Source: Aquidulcibacter paucihalophilus (GTDB lineage Bacteria > Pseudomonadota > Alphaproteobacteria > Caulobacterales > Caulobacteraceae). Taken from it: a DNA stretch of 64,000 bases. The translations under genes were made by a program, and so were the position numbers. The stretch covers positions 2,654,501 to 2,718,500 of the forward strand of contig CP127384.1 in the NCBI GenBank assembly GCA_030285985.1. The letters are read 5' to 3'. Positions 49,040 to 57,889 of this stretch are shown here, piece by piece (the first letter of the stretch is position 1; the number at the start of each line of letters is the position of its first letter). The notes under the pieces are model-generated. The model searched no databases and was not told where the DNA came from. It worked only from the letters and a program-made list of their open reading frames with translations.

Positions 49040-52000
49040 CTAGAACGGGCGGTAGTTGAGGCCGATGAAGAAGCGCGTACCGTAGGGGTCGAAATTCGAA
49101 TACAGCGTGTTCCCAAGGTAGCGGGCCTGCTCCGCGTCAAAGGCGTTGACCACCCCGGCGCGGATCGAGAGATTGTCCGCCGCATTCCAGCGGACGGTGA
49201 AATCGTGGCGGGCGAAGTTGCCCGTATTGAAGTTTTCCGGAAGGCGGGAGTCGACGTTGCCGGAGGCTCCGTATTGCGCGGAGGTGAACGTATCCTGCGC
49301 AGTCTGCCAGTCCATCGTCCAGTTCACACTCCACTCGTCGTTGGGCGCGTACGTCAGAGACGAGGTCAGCCGGACGCGGGGGTAGAGGATGTCGCTGTCC
49401 AGACCCGTGAAGTCGCTCGGATCCTCGGCGTTGTTGAAATTCTTCTGTTCGATCAGCCAGGAGCCGCCCAGGCGGTAGTCCAGGTTCCCCCAGTTGCGCC
49501 CGACGGCTTCTTCCAGATCCAGACGGTACCGGGCAGTGAAGTCCAGACCACGCGTGGTCAACTTGGCATAGTTGATCGAGCCCTGGATGAAGGCCCCGAT
49601 CGGATCGCTCGCGGGCCCGCCGATCGCGAATGGAAGGAACGGGTTGTTGCGGAAGATGGTGGCGCACGCCCCCTGGTTCAGCGAAGGCCCGTCGACACAG
49701 TTGTTCGCCGCGATGTTCGGCGAGATCGCCGCGATGACGTTGGAGATTTCGATCTCGTAGTAGTCGAGCACCAGACTGAAGTTCGGGAACATCCGCGGCT
49801 CAATAACGGTCGAGAAGGTGAAGCTTTCCGACTCTTCCGGCTGAAGGAACGGATTGCCGCCCGCCGAGCCAACGACCGAGCCGGAGCCCAGCGGCGTCGG
49901 ATCGAAGTCGTCGGTGGTGGTGGCCGTGGCACCGGCGAAGTCGAAGGTCAGCCCCTGCTGCTGGGCCAGGGCCGTGCAGTTGGCGATCCGGTTGGTTCGG
50001 AATTCCTGGTTGGCGGGCGCGTTGATGTTCGTCGTCGAGCAGGGATCGGTAAAGGCGAAGTTGGCGAACGCCGGGGTGAGAGGCGCGAAATTCTCCCCGA
50101 GGTTTGGTGCGCGGAACGAGGAGTTGAAGCTGGTCCGGAACGTCACGTCACGGATCGGCCGGTAGATGAAGTTCACGCCGTAGACGTCGCCGGTGCCGAC
50201 CGTAGTGTAGTCGAAGTAGCGGTAGGAGCCGCTGATTTCGGCGTATTCGCCCAGCCAGTTGTCGCGGATCAGTGGGATTGAGAGCTCGGCGAATGCCTCT
50301 TCCGACTCATACTGCGCGGCAGGCTGGAAGCCGCCGTCGAACCCCTGCGTCAACCGGTTTTCGTTCTCGTCTTCGTAGCCGACACCCTCCGTGAACTCAC
50401 GCCGGTATTCGACGCCGACCGCGCCGCCGATGCGGCCCGCGCCCCAGAAGTCCCACAACTCGCCGGAAACGGCGGCGATTGCCTGTTCTTGCTCGTTGCG
50501 CGCGAAGGAGTCGCCGGCGAACTGGATGTAGGCTAGGGCTTCAGCCGACTGGTTGCCCTTGCCGAACATGTTGAGGGGCTCGCACTCGTTGATGTTCTGC
50601 TGGCCGATAGGGTTGGCCCGCAGATCGCCACCTCGGACCTGATCCTCGATCAGGGCGACGTTCTGAGCCTGAAGCAACTGTACCCGGCAGACGATCTCGC
50701 CCGGCCGGCCGTTCACCAAGCCCGCGGTGTCGAAGACGGCGTCGGTGGCGTAGGCCTGACGCTCGGTGTCCACCGACTCAGCGACCTGCTCAACCTCGAC
50801 TTCGCCGTAAGTGTAGCTCAGATCCCAGCGGACATTATTGAGGAAGGCGAAGCGGTCGTGGGTGCCTTCGAGCGATGCGACGAAGCGGGTCAGCTCGCGG
50901 GTGTTGGTCTGCTCGTTATCGACGCCCCGCAAGGCGTTCCGCGCGAACGGCGCGGCCACCGTCAGCGGATCGCCGGTCACCGGATCGGTCCTGGGCAAGC
51001 CCGGAGACGTCGCGGTCGGGTTGGTGTAAAGAATGAGCCGGTTGTTCTCGATTGCAGTGCGGACGTTCGCCGGCAGGAAGGCGTTGTCGCTCAGCCGGAC
51101 GGTATATTGTGTGGCGCCGCGGATCTCGCTGACCTGGTCCGCCGTTCGGCCGTTGTTGATGTAAATATCGAAGAAGGTCGCCTGGCTCTCGGCGAAGGTT
51201 GCTTCCTGGGTTTGCTTCGCCTCGACGCGGAACAGGATGTCGTCGGTGATCGAGAAGTTGGCGCCCGCGGCGTAGCGCGTCGTCTCGCCTTGCGGGAAGA
51301 AGCTGAACTGGCTGAACTCCGAGTAGTCCTCGCCGTCACCGCCAATATTAAACAGCCGCGAGAAACCGGTGCCGATCCGAGTGCCAAAGTCGGTCGGTCG
51401 GCCCACAGCGCCGTCGAACACGAAGGAGTAGCCCGGGTTGGGCGTCGTGCAATTATTGTTGGTGTAGGACGTGCCGCTCGGGCAGTTGAAGAACGGAATA
51501 TCAGGGTCGCTGAGTGGGCTCGCCGGTACGTTGTTGGCCAGGTTGACGATGCTCCACCGAACGCGTTGGAGCAACCTAGCGCCGGAGTAAACTCGCTGGT
51601 CGATGATCCCGTCGCTGGGAGGGCCGAAGGCCGGGTTGGTCGGATCGACATCGGCACCGATATGGACATAGTTGGCCCGCAGCCAGTCGATGTCCAGGTT
51701 CCGGACCTCGTCCAGCTCCTCATACTCGGCAAAGGCCCACAGGTTCAACCGGTCGTCAAAGATGTTGGCCCCGACCAACGCCGAAAGGCGGCGGTTCGCC
51801 TGACCGCCCTGGTTGATCATGCCGTAGTTGGCGTCGATCTCGAGGCCCTCGAAGTCGCGGCGCAGCTGGAAGTTCAGCACACCCGAGACGGCGTCAGCGC
51901 CATAGACCGACGACGCGCCGCCGGTGATGATCTCGATGTTCTCGATCAGCAGACGCGGGATGGTATCGACGTCCACGGCAAGCGCCCCGGTCTCCGATCC

Positions 52001-52408
52001 GACATGACGGCGGCCATCGACCAGCGTCAGCGTACGGCCCCTCCCGAGCGAGCGCAGGTTGGCGGCCGACAGACCGCCCAGGTCGCTGCCGACGGTGTCC
52101 GAAGGCACCAGGGAGTTCGACAGTGCTGGGATGGTCGCCAGAAAATCGATGACCGTCGACTGGCCGCTGGTCAGCAGCGCTTCACGCGAAACCTGGATCA
52201 GCGGGGTCGGCGAATTCGTCGGGTCACGACGGATGCGCGAGCCGGTGACGACGACTTCGTCGATCTCGGTGGCTTGCGACTCAGCCTCGCCCGAGACGTT
52301 CACGGTCGGCAGCGGGGCGGTCTGGGCGAAGGCCGGCAGGCTCGCTCCCCAAGCCACACCGGCAACGATGGTGGTCGCGAGGAGGCGTGAGCGCATGTGG
52401 TTCTTCAT
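49040..52408 (-). CDS. Very large TonB-dependent receptor
   Basis: A 1122-residue outer-membrane receptor: signal peptide ending PAFAQ, TonB box IDEVVVTGSRIRRD, plug motifs LRSLGRGRTLTLVDGRR and IEIITGGASSVYGADAVSG, barrel with large loops and terminus GLNYRPF. Paralogue of 44208-47201 with the same promoter dyad type. It ends at a strong terminator. The 460-bp upstream region is shared with the divergent lrp gene and contains two dyads. Confidence 0.94.
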   Translation of the reverse strand: MKNHMRSRLLATTIVAGVAWGASLPAFAQTAPLPTVNVSGEAESQATEIDEVVVTGSRIRRDPTNSPTPLIQVSREALLTSGQSTVIDFLATIPALSNSLVPSDTVGSDLGGLSAANLRSLGRGRTLTLVDGRRHVGSETGALAVDVDTIPRLLIENIEIITGGASSVYGADAVSGVLNFQLRRDFEGLEIDANYGMINQGGQANRRLSALVGANIFDDRLNLWAFAEYEELDEVRNLDIDWLRANYVHIGADVDPTNPAFGPPSDGIIDQRVYSGARLLQRVRWSIVNLANNVPASPLSDPDIPFFNCPSGTSYTNNNCTTPNPGYSFVFDGAVGRPTDFGTRIGTGFSRLFNIGGDGEDYSEFSQFSFFPQGETTRYAAGANFSITDDILFRVEAKQTQEATFAESQATFFDIYINNGRTADQVSEIRGATQYTVRLSDNAFLPANVRTAIENNRLILYTNPTATSPGLPRTDPVTGDPLTVAAPFARNALRGVDNEQTNTRELTRFVASLEGTHDRFAFLNNVRWDLSYTYGEVEVEQVAESVDTERQAYATDAVFDTAGLVNGRPGEIVCRVQLLQAQNVALIEDQVRGGDLRANPIGQQNINECEPLNMFGKGNQSAEALAYIQFAGDSFARNEQEQAIAAVSGELWDFWGAGRIGGAVGVEYRREFTEGVGYEDENENRLTQGFDGGFQPAAQYESEEAFAELSIPLIRDNWLGEYAEISGSYRYFDYTTVGTGDVYGVNFIYRPIRDVTFRTSFNSSFRAPNLGENFAPLTPAFANFAFTDPCSTTNINAPANQEFRTNRIANCTALAQQQGLTFDFAGATATTTDDFDPTPLGSGSVVGSAGGNPFLQPEESESFTFSTVIEPRMFPNFSLVLDYYEIEISNVIAAISPNIAANNCVDGPSLNQGACATIFRNNPFLPFAIGGPASDPIGAFIQGSINYAKLTTRGLDFTARYRLDLEEAVGRNWGNLDYRLGGSWLIEQKNFNNAEDPSDFTGLDSDILYPRVRLTSSLTYAPNDEWSVNWTMDWQTAQDTFTSAQYGASGNVDSRLPENFNTGNFARHDFTVRWNAADNLSIRAGVVNAFDAEQARYLGNTLYSNFDPYGTRFFIGLNYRPF

Positions 52409-52627
52409 GTTGGTCTCGATCCTGAAATGACGCGCTCCGCAGCCCTCACGACATCGACCGGATCAGCGGTCGGGCCAAAGAACACCCCGCAGCACGTGCC
52501 GACGCCGAAATGTCCGACGCCATACCCAAGACAAGACTAGCTTCGCTTACTCTCGTTACACATACGTTTTACAATCACCGTAAGTGATTATGGAATCTGA
52601 GTCACAGATCAGCCACATGAATTAGAG

Positions 52628-52641
52628 TTACGTCGATGTAA
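52628..52641. promoter_or_regulatory. Candidate Lrp site 2
   Basis: TTACGTCGATGTAA: TTAC and GTAA separated by 6 bases, 220 bp upstream of the receptor start. Confidence 0.5.
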
Positions 52642-52690
52642 GTCTACCTTAAATCGTAACGCCCAGCGCACGGCGTCGACAGTCCTACCT

Positions 52691-52706
52691 ATTACACTAT
52701 TGTAAT
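52691..52706. promoter_or_regulatory. Candidate Lrp site 3
   Basis: ATTACA-CTAT-TGTAAT, a perfect 6+6 dyad, 163 bp upstream of the lrp ATG. Confidence 0.6.
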
Positions 52707-52868
52707 GTGCCGGTTTTGAATTGACAGTCGCAAACGGCTGACACAATGATGAATTCAAACGCAATTCCTTCAATACATTGCTTATGTCCGGTCGGTTTTA
52801 TCTTTCCATTTGAAGACAGAGTAGCCGCCTCTGATCACCGATTAAAGCAATCTGATAAACGAATCTCA

Positions 52869-53336
52869 ATGAACTCTGTGAAGCTCGACGTCATCGACAG
52901 CCGTCTGATTGCAGCACTTCAGAAAGACAACCGCGTCAGCGTCACTGAACTCTGCGATACGATTGGCCTAACACCTGCGACCTGTCACCGTCGACTGAAG
53001 CGGCTCCGCGAAAGCGGAATCATCATTAAGGAAGCGGCACTGGTCGACCCGCGGCTCACCGCCCGGCCTCTGACGGTCATCATGGAGATCACCCTGGCGC
53101 AAAACAGGACTTCGTTCGAAAAGAAACTCAGCGGCCTAAGGGAGATCTCGATGTGTTGGGCGGTCTCGGGGCCGGTGGATTTTGTGGCAGTCGGCCAGTT
53201 CAGAGACATCAATCACTATCGCGAGTTCATGCTCGCCGAACTGATTGATGACGAGAACGTCAAGCGACAGAATTCAGCCATCGTCGTGGATCGGCTCCGC
53301 TTCAATCTTGAATTGGAGTTCCCGGTGGAGACCTGA
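52869..53336 (+). CDS. Lrp/AsnC-family transcriptional regulator
   Basis: A 155-residue regulator. Residues 4-58 are the AsnC-type helix-turn-helix (LDVIDSRLIAALQKDNRVSV, CDTIGLTPATCHRRLKRLRE), residues 70-145 the ligand-binding RAM domain (ARPLTVIMEITLAQN, CWAVSGPVDFVAVGQFRDI). The family senses amino acids or related small molecules. The start at ATG 52869 (MNSVKLDVID) is preferred to the open frame upstream. Dyads of the form TTAC-N6-GTAA upstream of this gene and of both large receptors suggest it controls them. Confidence 0.92.
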   Translation: MNSVKLDVIDSRLIAALQKDNRVSVTELCDTIGLTPATCHRRLKRLRESGIIIKEAALVDPRLTARPLTVIMEITLAQNRTSFEKKLSGLREISMCWAVSGPVDFVAVGQFRDINHYREFMLAELIDDENVKRQNSAIVVDRLRFNLELEFPVET

Positions 53337-53339
53337 AGG

Positions 53340-53750
53340 TCAGACCGCCCTGGTTTCACCGAAGGCGACCGAGATCTCGCCGGCGCGGCCTCGAATGGGT
53401 TGCGCGCGCCCTATCAAGACGTCCAGCTTCCCGCTGATTTGCGCGCCCAGTGGCGTCAGATACAGGTGACGGGAAATATTTTCACGGCCGTTTGACGACA
53501 TAACCAACCAGCCGCGACTGGGAGGCAGAGCACCCGGATCTCCCTCCGACACCAATGCCCGGGCTGCGCGCGAAGCCGTGGCCTTGGTCGTCATCATCAG
53601 CCCGGCGAGCTCTGTGACCCGCACACCGCCGTTCTCGGCGACATACAGGAAAGCGAGCATCTCGGAGACCGAGATGCTCGGCGCCATTCTGCGAAGCAGG
53701 GTCAGGCAGGCAAGCAATGTGTTGCGCCGTCTTTCAAGCCCTTCAGTCAT
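53340..53750 (-). CDS. MarR-family regulator
   Basis: A 136-residue protein with a MarR-like winged helix: SISVSEMLAFLYVAENGGVR, then LAGLMMTTKATASRAARALV and the wing SRGWLVMSSNGRENISRHLY, ending LTPLGAQISGKLD. No ligand can be told. The ATG at 53750 overlaps the end of the upstream gene by 8 bp, so both are translated from one message. It converges with lrp. Confidence 0.8.
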   Translation of the reverse strand: MTEGLERRRNTLLACLTLLRRMAPSISVSEMLAFLYVAENGGVRVTELAGLMMTTKATASRAARALVSEGDPGALPPSRGWLVMSSNGRENISRHLYLTPLGAQISGKLDVLIGRAQPIRGRAGEISVAFGETRAV

Positions 53751-54012
53751 CGGCGTAGCCAACAATTACTGGGGCCGGAACACCCGGGCGCGGACGCATG
53801 CGTGGACGGCGCTGCCTGAATTCCAAGCTCGCACCCTCGTGCCGCTGGCGAATTTCGGCGAACTGGGCCTCGATGGACGCCTTTGCATGTTGGGCGGCCA
53901 GATAATCTTCCACCTCAATATCTATGGTGATCGTCGCGCGCAGTCGTATGGGATCGCAAGCGGCGTGAGGACGGCGCCGCATAGACTGGCCGACCATGGA
54001 TAATGTCGTCAT
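53743..54012 (-). CDS. Small hypothetical protein before MarR gene
   Basis: An 89-residue protein with a beta-alpha segment (IRLRATITIDIEVEDYLAAQ, HAKASIEAQFAEIRQRH) followed by a basic tail (RQRRPRMRPRPG). The AAGGGC ahead of ATG 54012 supports this start over an upstream ATG. It overlaps MarR by 8 bp. I recall similar small proteins in alphaproteobacteria without known function. Confidence 0.55.
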   Translation of the reverse strand: MTTLSMVGQSMRRRPHAACDPIRLRATITIDIEVEDYLAAQHAKASIEAQFAEIRQRHEGASLEFRQRRPRMRPRPGVPAPVIVGYADD

Positions 54013-54383
54013 TTGAAAGTCTGCCCTTAGAGAGAAAACGATGGGGATGATGCCAGATGTTTTGCTGAAGTAACGCCGCAAACAACATCGTAATTTGACA
54101 GACTTTTGCATTTAAACGGCCATATAAGCGATTTTCTCTCACCTCACCTTCGTCTTTCACGATTAACTTTAATCGCACATGCTATTATGATCCTGTATTC
54201 GAGCGGATCGCCAATCTAAATTCTTAATGAATGAAAGATGCAGTATTATTATCGCCACACAGTTTGCGTCGCTCATTTATTATTGTTCAGACTATTACGC
54301 CAATGCAATGGCGTTGGATATTTGTCGAGAAACAATTTCTAGTCACATCGCTAAATAGAACTCGCTTCGCACCAGCTGACGTA
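54013..54383. other. Low-GC intergenic region
   Basis: Marked drop in GC content (long AT-rich stretches at about 54100-54400) between divergent genes. It must hold both promoters; no discrete site can be named. Confidence 0.4.
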
Positions 54384-55166
54384 ATGACACAGCTTACAGA
54401 GAATAATTTGATAGGCTTTGCTCTCGCAATGGACCCCAATAACAGTAACCTGGATTTAGCGACTGGCGAGCGCATTGTCTTAGTTGTCAGCACTGACATT
54501 GAAGTCAGAGCCGGCCTGGTTGACCTTTTCGAGGGCGAAGGGTTTCGAACGCTCCAGGCTGGCAGTATTGAGGCGGCCACGGAACTCATGGCCACAGTTG
54601 CGATCGATTTGGTCGTTCTGGACGAGTGCCTATCAGGCGGTCGTGCCTATGGCTTTTGCCGCCGGCTGGCTGTGGAAGGGGGAGCGCGTGTCATTCTGTT
54701 GTCCGACAACACGGATGTCATGAGCCGAATTGTGGCGCTCGAGGTTGGCGCCGACGACTTGCTGCCGACCCCGGTGGACAGCCGTTTGCTGCTGGCTCAG
54801 GCGCGAGCACTGATGCGTCGCTGCGGAACGCGGCTCGGCCGAACTCATCCTGGCCCCTCTTCGGACTCTTGGAGGCTGGATCCTGTCTCGCGCGAAGCGA
54901 TCGGACCGAACGGGCGGCGGCTTCGTATATCACCGCAGGAAGTCTCCCTGCTGAACATGTTCTTCCACAATCCCGGCGTCGTAATCACGACCGAAACAGC
55001 GTCGCGCTGGATCCCCACACTCAAACACGACACCACAACCGGATTTCGCACCGCCTTGTCGCGTCTTCGGCGCAAACTTGACGACTTGGACTGCGGCGAA
55101 GTCATACAGACGGTACATGGTGCTGGTTACATGTATCGACCTAATGGTGAGGGGCTGACAGGTTAG
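54384..55166 (+). CDS. OmpR/PhoB-type response-regulator-like protein
   Basis: A 260-residue protein. A receiver domain (RIVLVVSTDIEVRAGLVDLF, AIDLVVLDECLSGGRAYGF, GARVILLSDNTDV) has an Asp in LDE at the phosphorylation position, but the acidic pair near its start is replaced by STD, so phosphorylation may be altered. Then an OmpR-type winged helix (LRISPQEVSLLNMFFHNPGV, FRTALSRLRRKLDD, IQTVHGAGYMYRP). The start is uncertain (54384 or 54429); no Shine-Dalgarno. No sensor kinase gene is adjacent, so it is an orphan regulator. Confidence 0.82.
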   Translation: MTQLTENNLIGFALAMDPNNSNLDLATGERIVLVVSTDIEVRAGLVDLFEGEGFRTLQAGSIEAATELMATVAIDLVVLDECLSGGRAYGFCRRLAVEGGARVILLSDNTDVMSRIVALEVGADDLLPTPVDSRLLLAQARALMRRCGTRLGRTHPGPSSDSWRLDPVSREAIGPNGRRLRISPQEVSLLNMFFHNPGVVITTETASRWIPTLKHDTTTGFRTALSRLRRKLDDLDCGEVIQTVHGAGYMYRPNGEGLTG

Positions 55167-55236
55167 CTGCGCCACGTCGAAAGCCGCCCCTCCCTGCCCG
55201 AAATCTGGCAACGGCCTTCGACTAGGCCGCATCAGC

Positions 55237-55883
55237 TTAGGCTCGGAAACGGCAAAGAGCGGGTCGGCTGATCAGGTGGCGTTGGATGTTGAACGTGTTG
55301 TAGATCGCCACGTAGATGGTGAGGAATCTCCGGGCTGACTCTTGGGATTTGAGCCGCTGCTGCTGGCGTTTTCGTCGCCGGATCGGGCGCTGGGAGTTCT
55401 CAAATCGGTTGATCTCCCGCAGCCGACCCGGCCGGTGCAGATGCCTCAGATCCAGCTGATCCAGAGCTGCACCGTACGACGCCAGGCCGTCAGTGGTGAT
55501 CGTCTGCGGCTCGACTGGTTGGTTGTGTAAAGGACGTCGGAGAAGCCCCAGCGCCGCCTCCGTATCGCGTCGCCACTGGACCACGGGGCCCAGAACCTCG
55601 CCCTCGTCGTCGACCGCTCGCCACAGATACGTCCGCTTGCCCCCATCTCGTCCAAGTACCAGCGCAGCGACGTGGCCCCTCTCCGCTTCTTCAGCCGCCA
55701 CAAGACCAGGAGGCCAAACTTGATCGTCCAGGACCGGATCATGTCGTAGCTGACGTCAACCCCGCGCTGCGCCAGCAACTCCTCAACGTCGCGGAAACTG
55801 AGGCTTAGCCGGAATCACAACCACACGGCGTGGCGGATCACGTCAGCCGGAAGCCGGTGACGTTTGAACGAAAGCAACTTCAC
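55237..55883 (-). pseudogene. IS6-family transposase remnant
   Basis: Starts KLLSFKRHRLPADVIRHAVW then meets an in-frame TGA, continues FRLSLSFRDVEELLAQRGVD, and is frameshifted into KRTYLWRAVDDEGEVLGPVV and TITTDGLASYGAAL, ending IYNTFNIQRHLISR. This is the IS6/IS240 pattern with at least one stop and one frameshift. No clean inverted repeats seen, so the element ends are not defined. Confidence 0.85.
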
Positions 55884-55959
55884 GAAATGTCATCCCTGAC
55901 AATGGCTTACGCCGACTCTGCCGGAGATCTCTTAGCGCTTGCCTGATAGCACCGTCGGC

Positions 55960-56481
55960 TCAGGCCAAAGACAATCGACTATCGTGCAGGGCGCGGGCGA
56001 ACGCATGAAGGTCCCTGAGCTGGCATCCGTAGACGTGAACAGTCCCACCGACCGGGTCCTGGAACAGTCCTGCGTTGGCCTTTTCAGAGGCCCATAGAAT
56101 CCTCTCGACCGAAAGTTTTGGAAGATAGAAGGCGACCAGAGGATATTCCTCCGAATGCCGTCCGCCGAGGGCACCACCGTTGCAGCTTGTGAAGGGGATG
56201 CAGCCGGCCGCCGCCAGGGCAAATGCCGCGCCCGCAACACCGACATCGAGTTCATGGATCTCATGCGAGTCCATGAAACCCAGCACCTCGGACTGGTCCA
56301 GGCGGCAGAGCTCAATCTCGAGGATCTCATCGACCTCCGCCCAGGTGGTCGACCGAAGGTCTCGGTAGTCACGATTGCATCCGAGACCCGTGCCGTCTGC
56401 GGCGTCCTCGCCATCGATCCAGGCCAGCCTGTCCGGCTCAATGTTTCGCTCAATCTCCAGGGTGAATGTCGGCTCGGCCAT
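55960..56481 (-). CDS. Hypothetical protein at the island's right end
   Basis: A 173-residue protein starting MAEPTFTLEIERNIEPDRLA (56481). It has a plausible fold with alternating strands and helices, a hydrophobic stretch (GVAGAAFALAAAGCIPFTSC) and a C-terminal HDSRLSLA. I do not recognise a family. It is the last island gene before the tRNA. Further upstream codons are open but lack protein character. Confidence 0.6.
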   Translation of the reverse strand: MAEPTFTLEIERNIEPDRLAWIDGEDAADGTGLGCNRDYRDLRSTTWAEVDEILEIELCRLDQSEVLGFMDSHEIHELDVGVAGAAFALAAAGCIPFTSCNGGALGGRHSEEYPLVAFYLPKLSVERILWASEKANAGLFQDPVGGTVHVYGCQLRDLHAFARALHDSRLSLA

Positions 56482-56740
56482 CGCAGCACTCCATGTGGAT
56501 CCTCGGAGGCGCTGGGACATAATCTGAAGGCCGCGTAGCCCGCACACGCTCACGGATGTTCGCGCGCGCTGCCCGAAGCCCGCTCTTCTCGCAAACCATA
56601 GGCGGCACACCACGGCAGATTGGCCACGCGAGGCGATTCGACCGCGCTTAGACGTGCCCCAGGATCGAGAATCTTGTGCCCCAACCGTGCCCCACGGGGC
56701 TACGCACCAGTCGGAATTTCACTTAAGTGTTTGAAATATA

Positions 56741-56786
56741 TGGCGACCCCGGAGGGACTCGAACCCCCGACCTCTGCTTTAGGAAA
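56741..56786. repeat. Right attachment repeat (tRNA 3' half)
   Basis: Exact copy of 1122-1167; part of the intact tRNA-Arg gene. Confidence 0.92.
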
Positions 56787-56817
56787 GCCTTGCTCTATCC
56801 GGCTGAGCTACGGGGTC
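56741..56817 (-). tRNA. tRNA-Arg (anticodon CCT)
   Basis: The minus strand folds as a tRNA: acceptor GACCCCG/CGGGGTC, D arm GCTC-AGCCGGATA-GAGC, anticodon loop TTCCTAA (CCT at 56781-56783), T arm GGGGG-TTCGAGT-CCCTC, encoded CCA. Two pairs of the anticodon stem do not match (A27-G43 and G28-A42). The last 46 bases are the island attachment sequence. Confidence 0.93.
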
Positions 56818-57151
56818 ACGCAGGCTGACCTAGCGGGTGACGGCGCGGCGGGGAAGCGTCCGTGGCCGTCGTCCATTCCGATTTTTTGCATGGGCCGGGA
56901 TTGAGGCGCGCAAGCCCCGGTTTCCGATTGTGGTTAATCCCCGTTAAGATACAATATGTTGGGGTGAACAAACCCCGAATCGGGCCGTGTCGGTGATTCG
57001 GTCCTGATTCGTTTCGCCCCTGTTCCGCCCGGGTGACCCACCCCATTAAGCCGGCTGCCCCGTCGCCGCTTCCGCGGCCGGCCGGGAGCCGGGCCGCCCG
57101 CGTTGACGACTTAGTTTTGATATGAAACGGTCTCCTGAACCCGGGGGAGAC
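56818..57151. other. Intergenic region right of the island
   Basis: No gene seen. It should carry the tRNA promoter (minus) and the promoter of the SDR gene (plus). Confidence 0.4.
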
Positions 57152-57889
57152 ATGATGCCGCTGAAGCCATCCTGCCTGATCGTCGGTGCCGGGGACGGCG
57201 TCGGCTCAGCCATCGCCCGGGCCTTCGCCCGGGAGGGTCTGGCGGTCTGTATCACCCGGCGCCCGCGCAATCTCGAGTCGCTCGAGGCCGTCGCCGCCTC
57301 CATTCGCGCCGAGGGCGGCGAGGCCCATGCCTTCGGGGTCGATGCGCGCAACGAGGCCGAAATGATCGCCCTCGTCGACCGGATCGAAGCCGAGATCGGG
57401 CCGCTGCAGGTCGTGGTCTTCAACATCGGCGCGAATGTGCGCTTCCCCGTCGTGGAGACGACGGCCCAGGTCTATTCCAAGGTCTGGGAAATGGCGGCCC
57501 TGGCCGGCTTCTTCACCGGGCGCGAGGCCGCCAGGGTGATGACGCCGCGCGGCAAGGGGACGATCCTGTTCACCGGGGCCACCGCCTCGACGCGGGGCGG
57601 TGCAGGCTTTTCCGCCTTCGCGGGTGCCAAGGCGGCCCTGCGCCAGCTGGCCCAGAGCCTGGCCCGCGAGATCGGGCCCAAGGGCATCCATGTCGCCCAT
57701 GTGGTCGTCGACGGCATGATCGACGGGACCTTCGCCCGCTCCATCGCGCCGGACATCCAGACCCTGCTGGACGAGGATGCGATCCTGAAACCCGACGAGA
57801 TCGCCCGGAACTATGTCTGGCTGCACAACCAGCAACGCACCGCCTGGACGTTCGAGCTGGACCTGCGCCCATGGAAGGAAAACTGGTGA
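57152..57889 (+). CDS. Short-chain dehydrogenase-like protein lacking the catalytic Tyr
   Basis: A 245-residue SDR: nucleotide loop VGAGDGVGSAIA (11-22), NIGA (91-94), Ser146 in TGATAST. The YxxxK motif is FAGAK (Phe156, Lys160), so the catalytic tyrosine is missing, as in some SDR subgroups of this length. It may be inactive as a dehydrogenase or use another residue. The stop overlaps the ATG of the next gene (TGATG), so the two form an operon. The GGGGGAGA before ATG 57152 decides the start. Confidence 0.85.
   Translation: MMPLKPSCLIVGAGDGVGSAIARAFAREGLAVCITRRPRNLESLEAVAASIRAEGGEAHAFGVDARNEAEMIALVDRIEAEIGPLQVVVFNIGANVRFPVVETTAQVYSKVWEMAALAGFFTGREAARVMTPRGKGTILFTGATASTRGGAGFSAFAGAKAALRQLAQSLAREIGPKGIHVAHVVVDGMIDGTFARSIAPDIQTLLDEDAILKPDEIARNYVWLHNQQRTAWTFELDLRPWKENW

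Larger units (their letters stand above)
52409..52868. other. Divergent promoter region, receptor and lrp
   Basis: AT-rich region with no gene; it contains two TTAC-N6-GTAA dyads (52628-52641 and 52691-52706) and a third loose copy with 7-base spacing (52569-52583). Confidence 0.55.
1122..56786. mobile_element. 55.6-kb integrative genomic island in tRNA-Arg
   Basis: The island is bounded by exact 46-bp direct repeats (1122-1167 and 56741-56786), one of which is part of an intact tRNA-Arg gene. It encodes a P4-type tyrosine integrase next to the left repeat and an AlpA-like protein. The cargo includes defence-like genes, a metal-uptake operon, IS remnants and many small hypothetical genes. 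I saw no type IV secretion, relaxase of conjugative type, or phage structural gene, so it is probably mobilised by other elements or no longer mobile. The true crossover lies somewhere inside the 46-bp identity. Confidence 0.9.

Noticed and set aside
39976..49040. Lasso-peptide or other RiPP gene cluster
   Set aside because: A peptidase, oxygenase and receptors are present, but no precursor peptide, asparagine-synthetase-like cyclase or RRE protein was found.
50858..52390. 510-codon open frame antisense to the large TonB receptor
   Set aside because: The receptor on the other strand has complete signal, plug and barrel motifs; this frame has only low-complexity Arg/Val/Asp composition.
1122..56786. 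Prophage or conjugative element (ICE)
   Set aside because: No capsid, tail, portal, terminase, type IV secretion or classical relaxase genes were found; only integrase, AlpA-like and HUH-like genes support mobility.
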